Assembly: GCA_027490305.1 (NCBI GenBank)
Contig: JAIXYI010000063.1
Coordinates: 1 to 64,000, forward strand
Reading direction: 5' to 3'
From: Flavobacteriaceae bacterium
Lineage (GTDB): Bacteria; Bacteroidota; Bacteroidia; Flavobacteriales; Flavobacteriaceae
DNA: 64,000 nt
In this document: positions 1 to 8,922 of the stretch, piece by piece
Numbering within the stretch: position 1 is the first letter of the stretch
How the letters are laid out: each line of letters starts with the position of its first letter
Program-made: the position numbers and the translations under genes
The notes under the pieces: model-generated
What the model was told of the DNA's origin: nothing
Seen by the model: the letters and a program-made list of their open reading frames with translations, nothing else
Database searches by the model: none

Positions 1-156
1 ACCGTGGCGGATGTCATCAATAAGACGCTTACTAAATGCTTCGTAAGCAAATTTCTCGTTTTCCATATCTGTGTTAAATTACTAAAAAAGTAAATTGACA
101 CAGTTTATTGAACATACTCTTGTTCTTCACTCAACACTCAAAACTCAACCCTCCTT

Positions 157-486
157 CTATCCTCCCACGCGTTTTACCTTAAATCCTTTTTCTTTTAAAA
201 GGGCCATGATCTTGTCGCGGTAATCGCCTTGGAGGATGATGGCGCCGTCTTTGAAACTGCCGCCGACGGAGAGTCGGGTCTTGAGTTCTTTGGCCAGTAA
301 TCTAAAGTCGTCGTCGCTGCCTTCGTAGCCTTCGATGACGGTGGTGGGTTTTCCGTTCCGACGCTCGTATTTGCAGATCATCGGTTCCTTCTGCACGAAG
401 AGTTCGTGCGGTGTTTCTTCGGGTTTTTCTTCCGGCAACGGCTCGTGGTCAGGGAAGAGTTTCTTGAGTTGGTCGTGTAAGTCCAT
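157..486 (-). CDS. SUI1/eIF1-like (YciH-type) translation initiation factor
   Basis: Start probably at MDLHDQLKKLFPDH rather than the longer track ORF; C-terminus LSVGGSFKDGAIILQGDYRDKIMALLKEKGFKVKRVGG is SUI1-like. Confidence 0.85.
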   Translation of the reverse strand: MDLHDQLKKLFPDHEPLPEEKPEETPHELFVQKEPMICKYERRNGKPTTVIEGYEGSDDDFRLLAKELKTRLSVGGSFKDGAIILQGDYRDKIMALLKEKGFKVKRVGG

Positions 487-575
487 ACCTGAAAATGGGT
501 GAAAACCCCAAGGGATGAAAAAATCAAAAGACACCGGTTGCCCAATGTCTTTTGACGATCGATTAGACAATGATG

Positions 576-1526
576 TTATTTCTTGATGAGTCCGAGGTCA
601 ACGAGACGCTCGTGCAGGAAGTCGCCTGCGGTGATGTCGTCGTACAATTTCGGATGGTCGGCATCGATGCAATTCTCGAGGCAGTCGAGTTTCATCTCGC
701 TGATCGGGTGCATGAAGAACGGAATTGAGTAGCGCGAGGTGCCCCACAGTTCACGCGGCGGGTTGACGACCTGGTGGATAGTCGACTTGAGTCGGTTGTT
801 GCTGTGGCGCGACAACATATCACCTACGTTGATGACGAGTTCGTCAGGCTGGGCAATGGCGTCGATCCATTCGCCGTCGTGGTTCTGCACCTGGAGGCCT
901 TTTCCCTGGGCACCCATCAGCAGGGTGATCAGGTTGATATCGCCGTGGGCTGCGGCACGCACAGCATCTTTCGGCTCTTCGGTGATCGGCGGGTAGTGGA
1001 TAGGGCGGAGGATGGAGTTGCCTTCCTGTACATACTTGTCGAAATACGTTTCTTCGAGTCCGAGGAAGAGGGCCAGGGCGCGCAATACATAAATACCGGT
1101 TTTTTCCAGCATCTGGTAGGCGTCTTTACCCACTTCATTAAAGCGCGGAAGTTCTTTGACTTCTACATTCGCGGGATACTCGTCATGGTATTTCGAGCCG
1201 TCCTGCAAGTACTGGCCAAAGTGCCAGAATTCCTTAAGGTCGCCGGCCGAACGTCCTTTTGCGTGTTCTTTTCCGAACGACACGTAGCCGCGCTGGCCGC
1301 CGATGCCGGGGATTTCGTACTGCGCCTTTACGTCGAGCGGAAGGGAGAAGAAATTACGGACTTCACTATAGAGTTCGTCCACGAGTTTGTCATCAAGGAA
1401 ATGTCCCTTGAGAGCTACGAATCCGATGTCTTCGTAGGCTTTGCCGATTTCATTTACAAATTTTTGTTTACGTGCCGGGTCACCCGACAGGAAATCACGT
1501 AAGTCAACACTTGGTATGTTTTGCAT
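576..1526 (-). CDS. Isopenicillin N synthase-like 2OG-Fe(II) oxygenase
   Basis: Start likely MQNIPSVDLRDF; AAHGDINLITLL and NVGDMLSRHSNNRLKSTIHQV carry the HxD...H iron ligands. Confidence 0.88.
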   Translation of the reverse strand: MQNIPSVDLRDFLSGDPARKQKFVNEIGKAYEDIGFVALKGHFLDDKLVDELYSEVRNFFSLPLDVKAQYEIPGIGGQRGYVSFGKEHAKGRSAGDLKEFWHFGQYLQDGSKYHDEYPANVEVKELPRFNEVGKDAYQMLEKTGIYVLRALALFLGLEETYFDKYVQEGNSILRPIHYPPITEEPKDAVRAAAHGDINLITLLMGAQGKGLQVQNHDGEWIDAIAQPDELVINVGDMLSRHSNNRLKSTIHQVVNPPRELWGTSRYSIPFFMHPISEMKLDCLENCIDADHPKLYDDITAGDFLHERLVDLGLIKK

Positions 1527-1584
1527 ACAATTAGGATTGGTTACTAGCCGCATTCGACGCGGCCTTTACAAATGTAGTGAAAAG

Positions 1585-1665
1585 GGTGAATTAGCGAATG
1601 TGGGAATTAGCGAATTAGCGGATGAATTAGATAATTAGAAAATTAGATAATTAGAAAATGGGAGA
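1585..1665. repeat. Period-8 GAATTAGC/TAGATAAT intergenic array
   Basis: gaattagc gaatgtgg gaattagc gaattagc ggatgaat tagataat tagaaaat tagataat tagaaaat read directly. Confidence 0.8.
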
Positions 1666-1666
1666 A

Positions 1667-2010
1667 GTAGGTAGTGGGTAGTAGTCAGTGGTCAGTAGTC
1701 AGTGGTAGGTCGTTGGTAGAGGGACGTTCTTTCTCAGTTTCTCAATTGCTCAGGGACTCAGTGACCTCTCGCTCAGGGACTGAAAAAGTGAACTCGCGCG
1801 AAGTCGGAGACGTTTGCGCAGCGGTTGGATTCAAAGGAGATGTCGCAGAGCGGGAGAAGTGAGCAGTAGTCAGTAGTCGGTCGTTGGTAGAGGGAAGTTC
1901 TTTCTCAGTTTCTCAATTGCTCAGGGACTCAGGGACCTCTCGCTCAGGCGCTTCATAGCGCGCAGCGGTTTGGTTTAACGGAGATGTGGTGGAGCTGGCA
2001 ATTTGTTTTC
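1667..2010. repeat. Composite intergenic repeat (AGTRGTC period-7, CTCAGGGA period-8, GCGCARAGTCGGAGA..GCAGAGCGG block)
   Basis: Same block order recurs at 3290-3682; period-7 gtagtcagtggtcagtagtcagtgg seen directly. Confidence 0.8.
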
Positions 2011-2056
2011 CCGGCTTTTTTCCCGGTGGTGGTGAGTAGGAAACGATAAATTTAAA

Positions 2057-2434
2057 TTACACACCCTCTACCATTCCCTTGCGATGCTCAATGCCCCACT
2101 TTACCATAGCATCCAATACAATTTTTATATTTCTGCCAGACTCAGTAATTTGATATTCAATAATAACTGGATAAGTATCCAACACTTTCCTTGTAATTAT
2201 ACCATTCAGCTCTAATTCTCTAAGTTCTTTTGATAACATTTTGGGAGTGATTTTTGGAATTTCACGTTCAATATCCTTAAATCTCTTTTTCCCAAAAACC
2301 AATGATGCTATTATTGGAAGTTTCCATTTTCCTGTTAATACATTCATCGTATCATTCACCGCCAAAACAAATGTTTGTGGACATCTTTTTACGTCACGTA
2401 GACTTATTTCAATTTCCATATGTTTTCTAATCAT
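2057..2434 (-). CDS. HxlR-family winged-helix transcriptional regulator
   Basis: CPQTFVLAVNDTMNVLTGKWKLPIIASLVFGKKRFKDIEREIPKITPKMLSKELRELELNGIITR is typical HxlR. Confidence 0.93.
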   Translation of the reverse strand: MIRKHMEIEISLRDVKRCPQTFVLAVNDTMNVLTGKWKLPIIASLVFGKKRFKDIEREIPKITPKMLSKELRELELNGIITRKVLDTYPVIIEYQITESGRNIKIVLDAMVKWGIEHRKGMVEGV

Positions 2435-2452
2435 ACTATACTAAAGTATAGT
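2435..2452. promoter_or_regulatory. Palindrome ACTATAC-TAAA-GTATAGT next to the HxlR start
   Basis: Perfect 7-nt inverted repeat in the divergent intergenic region; candidate HxlR operator. Confidence 0.5.
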
Positions 2453-2470
2453 GCTATATAATGTATAGCT

Positions 2471-2485
2471 AATGTAAATTACATT
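2471..2485. promoter_or_regulatory. Palindrome AATGTAA-A-TTACATT upstream of the NAD(P)-binding gene
   Basis: Perfect inverted repeat overlapping TACATTTG, which matches the Bacteroidota -7 motif TAnnTTTG. Confidence 0.45.
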
Positions 2486-2518
2486 TGCGTAATACCAAAT
2501 AGTAATTTCAAAATATTA

Positions 2519-3172
2519 ATGGAAATGAAAATAGCAGTAATTGGAACAACAGGATTTGTTGGGAAAAACATTACAAACGAATTAGCGAACAGAGGGTTTG
2601 AGGTGACGGGAATTTCCAGGACGGAACAAGCATCCGACAGGCCAAACTTGCATTATAAAGCGGTTGATGCAACAGACATTGACGCTTTAAGCACTATATT
2701 AAAAAACTTTGATGTGGTTATTAGTGCTTTTGGTGCGGGTTGGACAAATCCAACTATATATGACGACTTCATTGCTGGTTCAAAAGCTATTCAGACGGCA
2801 GTGAAACAATCGGGTGTGATACGTTTTATTTGTATAGGAGGTGCAGGTAGTTTATTTACACCGGATGGCACACAATTGGTAGACACTTTTCCTTTAGATA
2901 ATCCTTTTGTTCCCGGTGCAAAAGCCGCTCGCGATTATTACAATATTTTAAAAGAAGAAACAGACTTGGATTGGGCCTTTTTTAGTCCAGCAGTGGAAAT
3001 GCATCAGGGAATAACAATAGGAAGAACAGGAAAGTATCGTTTAGGAACTGACTATCCAGTTTTAGATGAGAATGGTAAAAATGTACTTTCCGTAGAGGAT
3101 CTGGCAGTAGTTATCGCAGATGAGGTAGAAAATCCAAAACATCATCAAACGAGATTTACAGCGGCTTATTAG
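2519..3172 (+). CDS. NAD(P)H-binding Rossmann-fold protein (NmrA/SDR-like)
   Basis: MKIAVIGTTGFVGKNITNELANRGFEVTGISR; divergent from HxlR. Start may be at 2525 (MKIAVIG). Confidence 0.88.
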   Translation: MEMKIAVIGTTGFVGKNITNELANRGFEVTGISRTEQASDRPNLHYKAVDATDIDALSTILKNFDVVISAFGAGWTNPTIYDDFIAGSKAIQTAVKQSGVIRFICIGGAGSLFTPDGTQLVDTFPLDNPFVPGAKAARDYYNILKEETDLDWAFFSPAVEMHQGITIGRTGKYRLGTDYPVLDENGKNVLSVEDLAVVIADEVENPKHHQTRFTAAY

Positions 3173-3289
3173 AGTAAGTACCACAAAGTTTCGAAATGGA
3201 ACTACTTTCCAAATGTTAAAACAAATCGCTTTAAAATTTCAAAGCAAAAGTGTTAGATCACAAAAATGATAGGAAGATTTCGATGAACT

Positions 3290-3682
3290 TGGGTGACGAA
3301 AACGAGATGATAACTCGCTCAAATTCGGAGAGGTTTGAGCAGTGGGAGAAGTGTGCAGTAGTCAGTAGTCGGTCGTTGGTAAAGGGACGTTCTTTCCCCG
3401 TTTCTGAACTGCTCAGGGACTCAGGGACCTATAGCTCAGGGATTATAAAGGTGAGAGATCGGGCAAAGTCTGAAGATGTAACGGAGCAGGCAAAGTTGGA
3501 GAGGTTTGAGCAGCGGGAGAAGTAGGCAGTAGTCAGTAGTCGGTCGTTGGTAGAGGGACGTTCTTTCTCAGTTTCGCAACTACTCAGGGACCTCTCGCTC
3601 AGGGACTAAAAAGGTGAGAGATCGCGCAAAGTCGGAGAGGTTTGCGCAGCGGTTTGGTTCAAAAGAGATGTTGCAGAGCGGG
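3290..3682. repeat. Composite intergenic repeat, same orientation as 1667-2010
   Basis: gtagtcagtagtcggtcgttggtaaagggacgttctttc...ctcagggactcagggacc, then tttgcgcagcggtttggttcaaaagagatgttgcagagcggg. Confidence 0.8.
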
Positions 3683-3795
3683 GTTTCGGAGCACAAAACT
3701 TCAATACACCACAAAAGTTGATGCGAGGTAGAATGTTCAATTAACTACTTCACCCGCCATTGAGCCAAACGCCTGTTACCAGCTGACGTTTCTAT
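3678..3795 (-). repeat. Cassette-boundary-like conserved element downstream of the ROCO-TIR gene
   Basis: Minus strand reads AACGTCAGCTGGTAACAGGCGTTTGGCTCAATGGCGGGT...ATTGAAGTTTTGTGCTCCGAAACCCCGC, with GCGGGT/ACCCCGC ends. Resembles a recurrent Bacteroidota intergenic element I recall. Confidence 0.45.
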
Positions 3796-3853
3796 CATTT
3801 CATTTCGTATTTTCACTTTGTCTGCCTCGTTTTTTTACCTTTATTAATTTCGC

Positions 3854-6800
3854 TTAAACATTATCATTGTCAACTTTACCTTCCACAATTCTATTGTAAA
3901 TTTTCAAAACGTCTGTGGGTAGTTTTTGATTATTGTAGAAGTTTTCTCCCGTTGGGTTAAGGTCATTGTCAATCATTAAACGCAAGCACTCCTCTATGAT
4001 GTACCAAGCCATATCCTGATTTTTGAAATCCATAACAGGCTTTGCGGTGTATGGAAGTGCGGTAAATTTCCCTAAATCATTATTTACAGTTGTCCAACGG
4101 CAAAAGTTTAATATAATTGGAACTATTTTAAAATTCGGGTCTTTATCTTTTCTCTCAAAAGCTTTTTTAATTTCGTGTTCATGGATATAGTCGGTTTTCA
4201 TAAAATTTGGACTTACCATAAAGCAAGCGATGTCGGCTTCTTCCAAATGTTTTTGAATTTCGTCATTCCAAACAGAACCAGCGTCCAACTCACTACAATA
4301 CCAATGAGAAACTTTTCCGTCCCTCTGTAATGCTGAAAGATGTTCTATAAATTTGTTAACCAATCTAAGATCTTGTTTAGAATAAGAAATGAATATTTTT
4401 TTCATTTTTAATGGTGATTTTAGATACTTTTTGAATGAAGTTAAACGGTAATATCTCTTATTGAAGTGGAATATTGGATTTTGTCCTTTTTCGCTTTGAT
4501 GGATAATCTCTAGTGGAATAAATTCTTCCTGAGATTCATTAGGAACAAGCTTCTTGACTTTTATTCCTTCATTTATTGAATCAATATAATCTACAATTGT
4601 CTTAATGAATTTATCGTGTGTACCATTTACCGCATGAATGTCAAGTGAAGCACATTTGCTTTTGTTGTTCCAAGGGTCAAACTTCACCATAACAATGTCG
4701 TTACTTTTTTCGTCCTTTATCACAATGCCATTTTTCCAAAAATAAAATGAAGACTCATCACTCGTTTCGCTTAATGCTTTAGAACCGTAAGTATGAAAAA
4801 AGTCCAGTATTATACTTTTATGAATAAACGTTTCGTATTTAAAGCGATAAACTGGTTTTTCAAATAGAGATTGGAATAATTTGATGCTCTTGGGCGGATT
4901 TGCTGGTAAATAAAGCGGTGCGATAAAAGATTTTTTGTCTACAATAGGATGTCTAAAGAGAATTTTGAAATGAAGCATTAGATTGATTACATCTCGCACT
5001 CTATCACTAGATTCATCTTCACCTAATATACTTGCAATTTCAAGCTCACTAATTGCTCCAGTTTTTTTGTTAATAGAAAGAAGAATTTTATTTAAATCGT
5101 TTAGTATTTGATTTTGATTTAAGAACACCTTTTCCTTTAGTTCATTATTTTCAGGATAATAAAGGCATAAACCAATGTCAGCTAAAAACGAGGCGAAAAT
5201 TTTAGAATCCTCTAATGAGAAAAGCACTTTTTTACATTGAGTAATTGATTTACCTTTTAATTCAGGCAAGTTCTTAATAATTTCATTACAATAATTGAGA
5301 AAGTCGTCACTTGAGAAACTTTCACTGAATCGTTGTTTTTCAATATCTTGTTTTATGTAGTTCCATGTGCCTAGGAACTGACGGCTTAAAATTTCTAAAC
5401 TGTCGAAAATATCAAAAAGAGTGTTTTTTGTTATTTCAAGCCTATGATTTTTATACAGCGAAATTTGTTCAAAATCGTATATCTTAGGATAAATAGTACT
5501 TAGTTCTTCTTCATTAAGAAAAATCTTTAATTTCTTGGAATCTACCTTGTTTTGTAAAACCAATATATTCTCTTCTTCTTTTTCTTGAAAGGTTTCTGAT
5601 ACTTTGTCTATGGACGCAGTTACTGATTTTGTCCAATCAGTTTTATTTTTTAAAGATTCTTCAATCTGCTCATCTCGTTCATCAAGAATCTTTGATATGG
5701 ATTTCTCAATCTGAGATAACTTTCTTTTTTGTGTATGATACCTTATGGAATCAAGCCAATATTCAAGAGGGAAAGTCTCAATTTTCACATCCATTTTTTC
5801 ACCATCGCTTTGTGTTTGTTTTATTTCTAATTCGTCAAAACGGTTAGAAGCTCCATCCCACATTAGCGTATATGCTGTTCTGTTTGTAAAAAACAGATGA
5901 TGTGTATCATGATAATATTCTTGACCACCGAAATCAAAAATTCTTACTGTATAATTTTTGACACCTCTTTTGGCATTCCAAACTCCCAAATCCAACCAAT
6001 GTGTTGTTGGTAGTGTTTCATCTACCTTTTCATTTTTCAGCCAATGAACAAAAGTTGATTTACCGACATTGCTATTACCAACCATGATGAGCTTTATGTC
6101 GGCATTTTTAAAAGGTTTGATTTTAATTTCTTTTTCAGCTTCAAGTTGCCTAAAATATGCATTTACACTTTGCTTTCCCTTAGCAACAATTTCTGTTGGT
6201 GGAATTGATAACGGGTTTCGCCCAATGCTAATAGTTTTGTTTTCCCATTTGGAATCTTTAATATCAATTTTAGATATTAACTCTTTTATCGGAGTTAAGT
6301 CTGTAATTAGATTTGAGTGTAAATCAACAGTTTGAATTGTTGTTGGGACAGACAAAAATTTAATGTTTTTAAGTTGATTGTTGCTTAGATACAATTCCTT
6401 TAGCTTGGGGAACTTGTCAACACTTGGGAAACTATTTATTGTGTTGTTGTTTAAATATAGTTTTGATAGATTCGAGAGATTTGAAATAGGTTTCAACGCA
6501 TCAATTTCATTATTACTCAAATTCAAAATGGATAACTTTCTTAAATTTGATAAAGGTTTTATATCGGTAATATGCCAATTTGAAAAATAATATCTTTTTC
6601 TTCTTTTAGAATCCCTCCAATTACCACCAGCAATAAGAGTTTCAAGATTTTTTAAGTTTTCAATCTCTTTGGGAAATCGAAACAATATATTCGGTTCAAG
6701 TTTATTATTGCTTGTCTTTCTTATCCAACTTCCGTTAATATATTCTCCCCACTCATTACTCAGAATTAACGTTTTTAAGTGTGTATTTTCAAATAACTCT

Positions 6801-7438
6801 TTTACATCATTTAGGCTGGTTAAACCTAAGTTTCCTAAATCCAAAGTGGGGTTTTTAGTTTCAAGGTTTTCTCGTATTCGTTCTTTGGCTTGTTTTAGAG
6901 AAGAAGTATGTAAATTTATTAAAAGTTGTCTTAGGACATAGGCTATTTGAGACGTACCTTCATATTCTCTGAAATGAAAATCATGTATAGGCAGAAAATA
7001 CTCAACAAAAGGAACAAGTTTTTTAAGTGGATTTAAGTTTATGTTTTTTTCGAATTCATAAGATATAAAGGCGGGGGCAACGATAATTGTTGCCTTACTC
7101 GAAAGTTTTGTCAGTTGTTCAATGTCTTTTTGAGGAATAGAAAACTCTAATTTACGTTCATACTCGTCTGTAATGTATAGAATAATGGTCTTCGTTTTCT
7201 TTGATTCAAAAGAAGAATTTGACTCAGCAAAAATATATGGAAAATCAAAATTTCCGTATTCCTTTATCTCAACTTCCACATGACCATATTCTGTTTGTAT
7301 AATCCAATCATGTCCATCAGACTTGTCGATGGGCGGCCTTTTTTCAAAGTGAATAAACTCATCTAATGCTCTCCTGAAAAAAGTTTTTCCAATTCCTCGG
7401 CTTCCTACTATGAATAAATTACTTTTTAAAAATTCCAT
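3854..7438 (-). CDS. P-loop + LRR + Roc-COR GTPase + TIR protein (bacterial ROCO/NLR-like)
   Basis: N-terminal GSRGIGKT (aa 12-19); LRRs (aa ~198-410, LYLNNNTINSF, LYLSNNQLKNI); Roc G1 GNSNVGKS (454-461), G3 DFGGQE (502-507), G4 NKVD (630-633); COR-like region; TIR MKKIFISYSKQDLRLVNKFIEHL (~1012-1150). Confidence 0.92.
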   Translation of the reverse strand: MEFLKSNLFIVGSRGIGKTFFRRALDEFIHFEKRPPIDKSDGHDWIIQTEYGHVEVEIKEYGNFDFPYIFAESNSSFESKKTKTIILYITDEYERKLEFSIPQKDIEQLTKLSSKATIIVAPAFISYEFEKNINLNPLKKLVPFVEYFLPIHDFHFREYEGTSQIAYVLRQLLINLHTSSLKQAKERIRENLETKNPTLDLGNLGLTSLNDVKELFENTHLKTLILSNEWGEYINGSWIRKTSNNKLEPNILFRFPKEIENLKNLETLIAGGNWRDSKRRKRYYFSNWHITDIKPLSNLRKLSILNLSNNEIDALKPISNLSNLSKLYLNNNTINSFPSVDKFPKLKELYLSNNQLKNIKFLSVPTTIQTVDLHSNLITDLTPIKELISKIDIKDSKWENKTISIGRNPLSIPPTEIVAKGKQSVNAYFRQLEAEKEIKIKPFKNADIKLIMVGNSNVGKSTFVHWLKNEKVDETLPTTHWLDLGVWNAKRGVKNYTVRIFDFGGQEYYHDTHHLFFTNRTAYTLMWDGASNRFDELEIKQTQSDGEKMDVKIETFPLEYWLDSIRYHTQKRKLSQIEKSISKILDERDEQIEESLKNKTDWTKSVTASIDKVSETFQEKEEENILVLQNKVDSKKLKIFLNEEELSTIYPKIYDFEQISLYKNHRLEITKNTLFDIFDSLEILSRQFLGTWNYIKQDIEKQRFSESFSSDDFLNYCNEIIKNLPELKGKSITQCKKVLFSLEDSKIFASFLADIGLCLYYPENNELKEKVFLNQNQILNDLNKILLSINKKTGAISELEIASILGEDESSDRVRDVINLMLHFKILFRHPIVDKKSFIAPLYLPANPPKSIKLFQSLFEKPVYRFKYETFIHKSIILDFFHTYGSKALSETSDESSFYFWKNGIVIKDEKSNDIVMVKFDPWNNKSKCASLDIHAVNGTHDKFIKTIVDYIDSINEGIKVKKLVPNESQEEFIPLEIIHQSEKGQNPIFHFNKRYYRLTSFKKYLKSPLKMKKIFISYSKQDLRLVNKFIEHLSALQRDGKVSHWYCSELDAGSVWNDEIQKHLEEADIACFMVSPNFMKTDYIHEHEIKKAFERKDKDPNFKIVPIILNFCRWTTVNNDLGKFTALPYTAKPVMDFKNQDMAWYIIEECLRLMIDNDLNPTGENFYNNQKLPTDVLKIYNRIVEGKVDNDNV

Positions 7439-7633
7439 GAGTTGTTGTTCATTTTGTTTTTTGTTAGTCCGTTGATGTTTGCGCGGTTCTCTTTACGCTT
7501 GCTGGTAACTCGTTCATAACCCCGAAGAATTCATACATAACCCCCCCATTGCGGCGTATAAGTAAAAATCAACCGGAAAATCATATTTATACATCATCAA
7601 ACGACCTCTTACTATTTTCGATATTCTTTGCAT

Positions 7634-8008
7634 TCACATGCGTGTAAATCCCCCGCTATCGCGAGCGTCACGATTATGCCTATCAACGTTGGTAATCGTT
7701 TGATGAGTATTGATTTGGATGTTAGAACTGTTTTCAGAAAGACACGCCCAAAGCAACGACCCGATCCAGCCGATACCACTCCAACCCAGAAGAAAGTTCA
7801 ACAGGGCAATCGGCAGTTTGTGTTTACTCTTTCGTGAGAACGCGACAATAGTGGGTAAAAAGTAAAGCGGTAAACCGATAACCGTAAGAAAGAGGAGTTC
7901 TTTTGCGCCAAATTCTCCCAAGGCGATAAACAGGGGTGCGTACATATAGTTTTGGTTAGGTGTCAGCGACTTCAGGTAAAGACCCCAAAGCATCTCAAAT
8001 TTATACAA
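7634..8008 (-). CDS. Superinfection-immunity-like small membrane protein (Imm_superinfect-type)
   Basis: LPTIVAFSRKSKHKLPIALLNFLLGWSGIGWIGSLLWAC matches the family pattern. Confidence 0.75.
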   Translation of the reverse strand: MYKFEMLWGLYLKSLTPNQNYMYAPLFIALGEFGAKELLFLTVIGLPLYFLPTIVAFSRKSKHKLPIALLNFLLGWSGIGWIGSLLWACLSENSSNIQINTHQTITNVDRHNRDARDSGGFTRM

Positions 8009-8107
8009 TTCCCCTTGGCTGCCCTAACGTTTCCCGACCATAACACCCATTTCAACGACGAATAACAGGGGTATACGTAGAAATACGTGGAGTTAGGAGA
8101 TAGGAGT

Positions 8108-8156
8108 AGGGGAAGGAACAATGAACGATGAACCCTGAACCCTGAACCCCCAACTC
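8108..8156. repeat. Period-7 AACAATG/AACCCTG array
   Basis: aacaatg aacgatg aaccctg aaccctg aaccccc aac. Confidence 0.7.
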
Positions 8157-8315
8157 TTGCCGAACGAGCGGTTATCAATAGCGAATGAGTGCAAAGTAAT
8201 CACAGTTTTACACTTTCACTTCCGCTCATCTTAGCCTTTAACTAAAATGTACCTGATTCTTACTCAGGCCTCAGGCGCTTAGGGACTCAGGGACTAGCTT
8301 ATTCTGTATAAGTTT

Positions 8316-8516
8316 AAAAGGTTCCTCGCGGCGCTCGGAATGACGCCGACATCGGCAAGCACTAGATTTCTCGGCTACGCTCGAAATCGGAATTATAAAC
8401 CGTATAGGCGGTGCTAACGCGTTTGTAAGTATTCCACTGGTATTTCGAGCGCAGCCGAGAAATCCAAATTCTTCGCGATACACATCGTCATCCCGAGCGC
8501 CGCGAGGGACCTTTTC
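8316..8516. repeat. Palindromic repeat element, copy 1
   Basis: Outer ends ggttcctcgcggcgctcggaatgacg / cgtcatcccgagcgccgcgagggacctttt; inner gatttctcggctacgctcgaaat / atttcgagcgcagccgagaaatc. Confidence 0.85.
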
Positions 8517-8644
8517 GAGTCTCAGTCACGGGCAGTAGGTTAGTAGTCAGTGGTTAGTAGCTGGTCGTTGGTGGTAGGACGCTCCTTCTCAGTTCCTCAG
8601 TAAAGCGGTAAGCGAGGGCAAGGTGTTCCTCGATCAATGAATGA

Positions 8645-8840
8645 AAAAGGTTCCTCGCGGCGCTCGGAATGACGCCGACATTGGCAAGCACTAGATTTCT
8701 CGGCTACGCTCGAAATCGGAATTATAAACCATATAGGTCGTGCTAACGCGTTTGTCAATACTCCACTGGTATTTCGAGCACAGCCGAGAAATCCAAATCT
8801 ACCGCCGTGCGCCCGTCATCCCGACGCAGGAAGGATCCCA
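8645..8840. repeat. Palindromic repeat element, copy 2 (near-identical core to copy 1)
   Basis: ggttcctcgcggcgctcggaatgacgccgacattggcaagcactagatttctcggctacgctcgaaatcggaattataaacc. Confidence 0.85.
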
Positions 8841-8922
8841 TTCAGTAGGTAGTCGCAGTTACTCAGGGAATCATATAGTGCGGTCAGTATCTGGCCAAAA
8901 CCCGATAGACAAAGCAATTCAA

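Noticed and set aside
774-1502. 242-aa plus-strand ORF
   Set aside because: Antisense to the convincing 2OG-Fe(II) oxygenase gene; no family signal.
1667-1900. Possible CRISPR array from regularly spaced repeats
   Set aside because: Units are 7-8 nt, contiguous and degenerate, with no unique spacers and no cas genes in the window.
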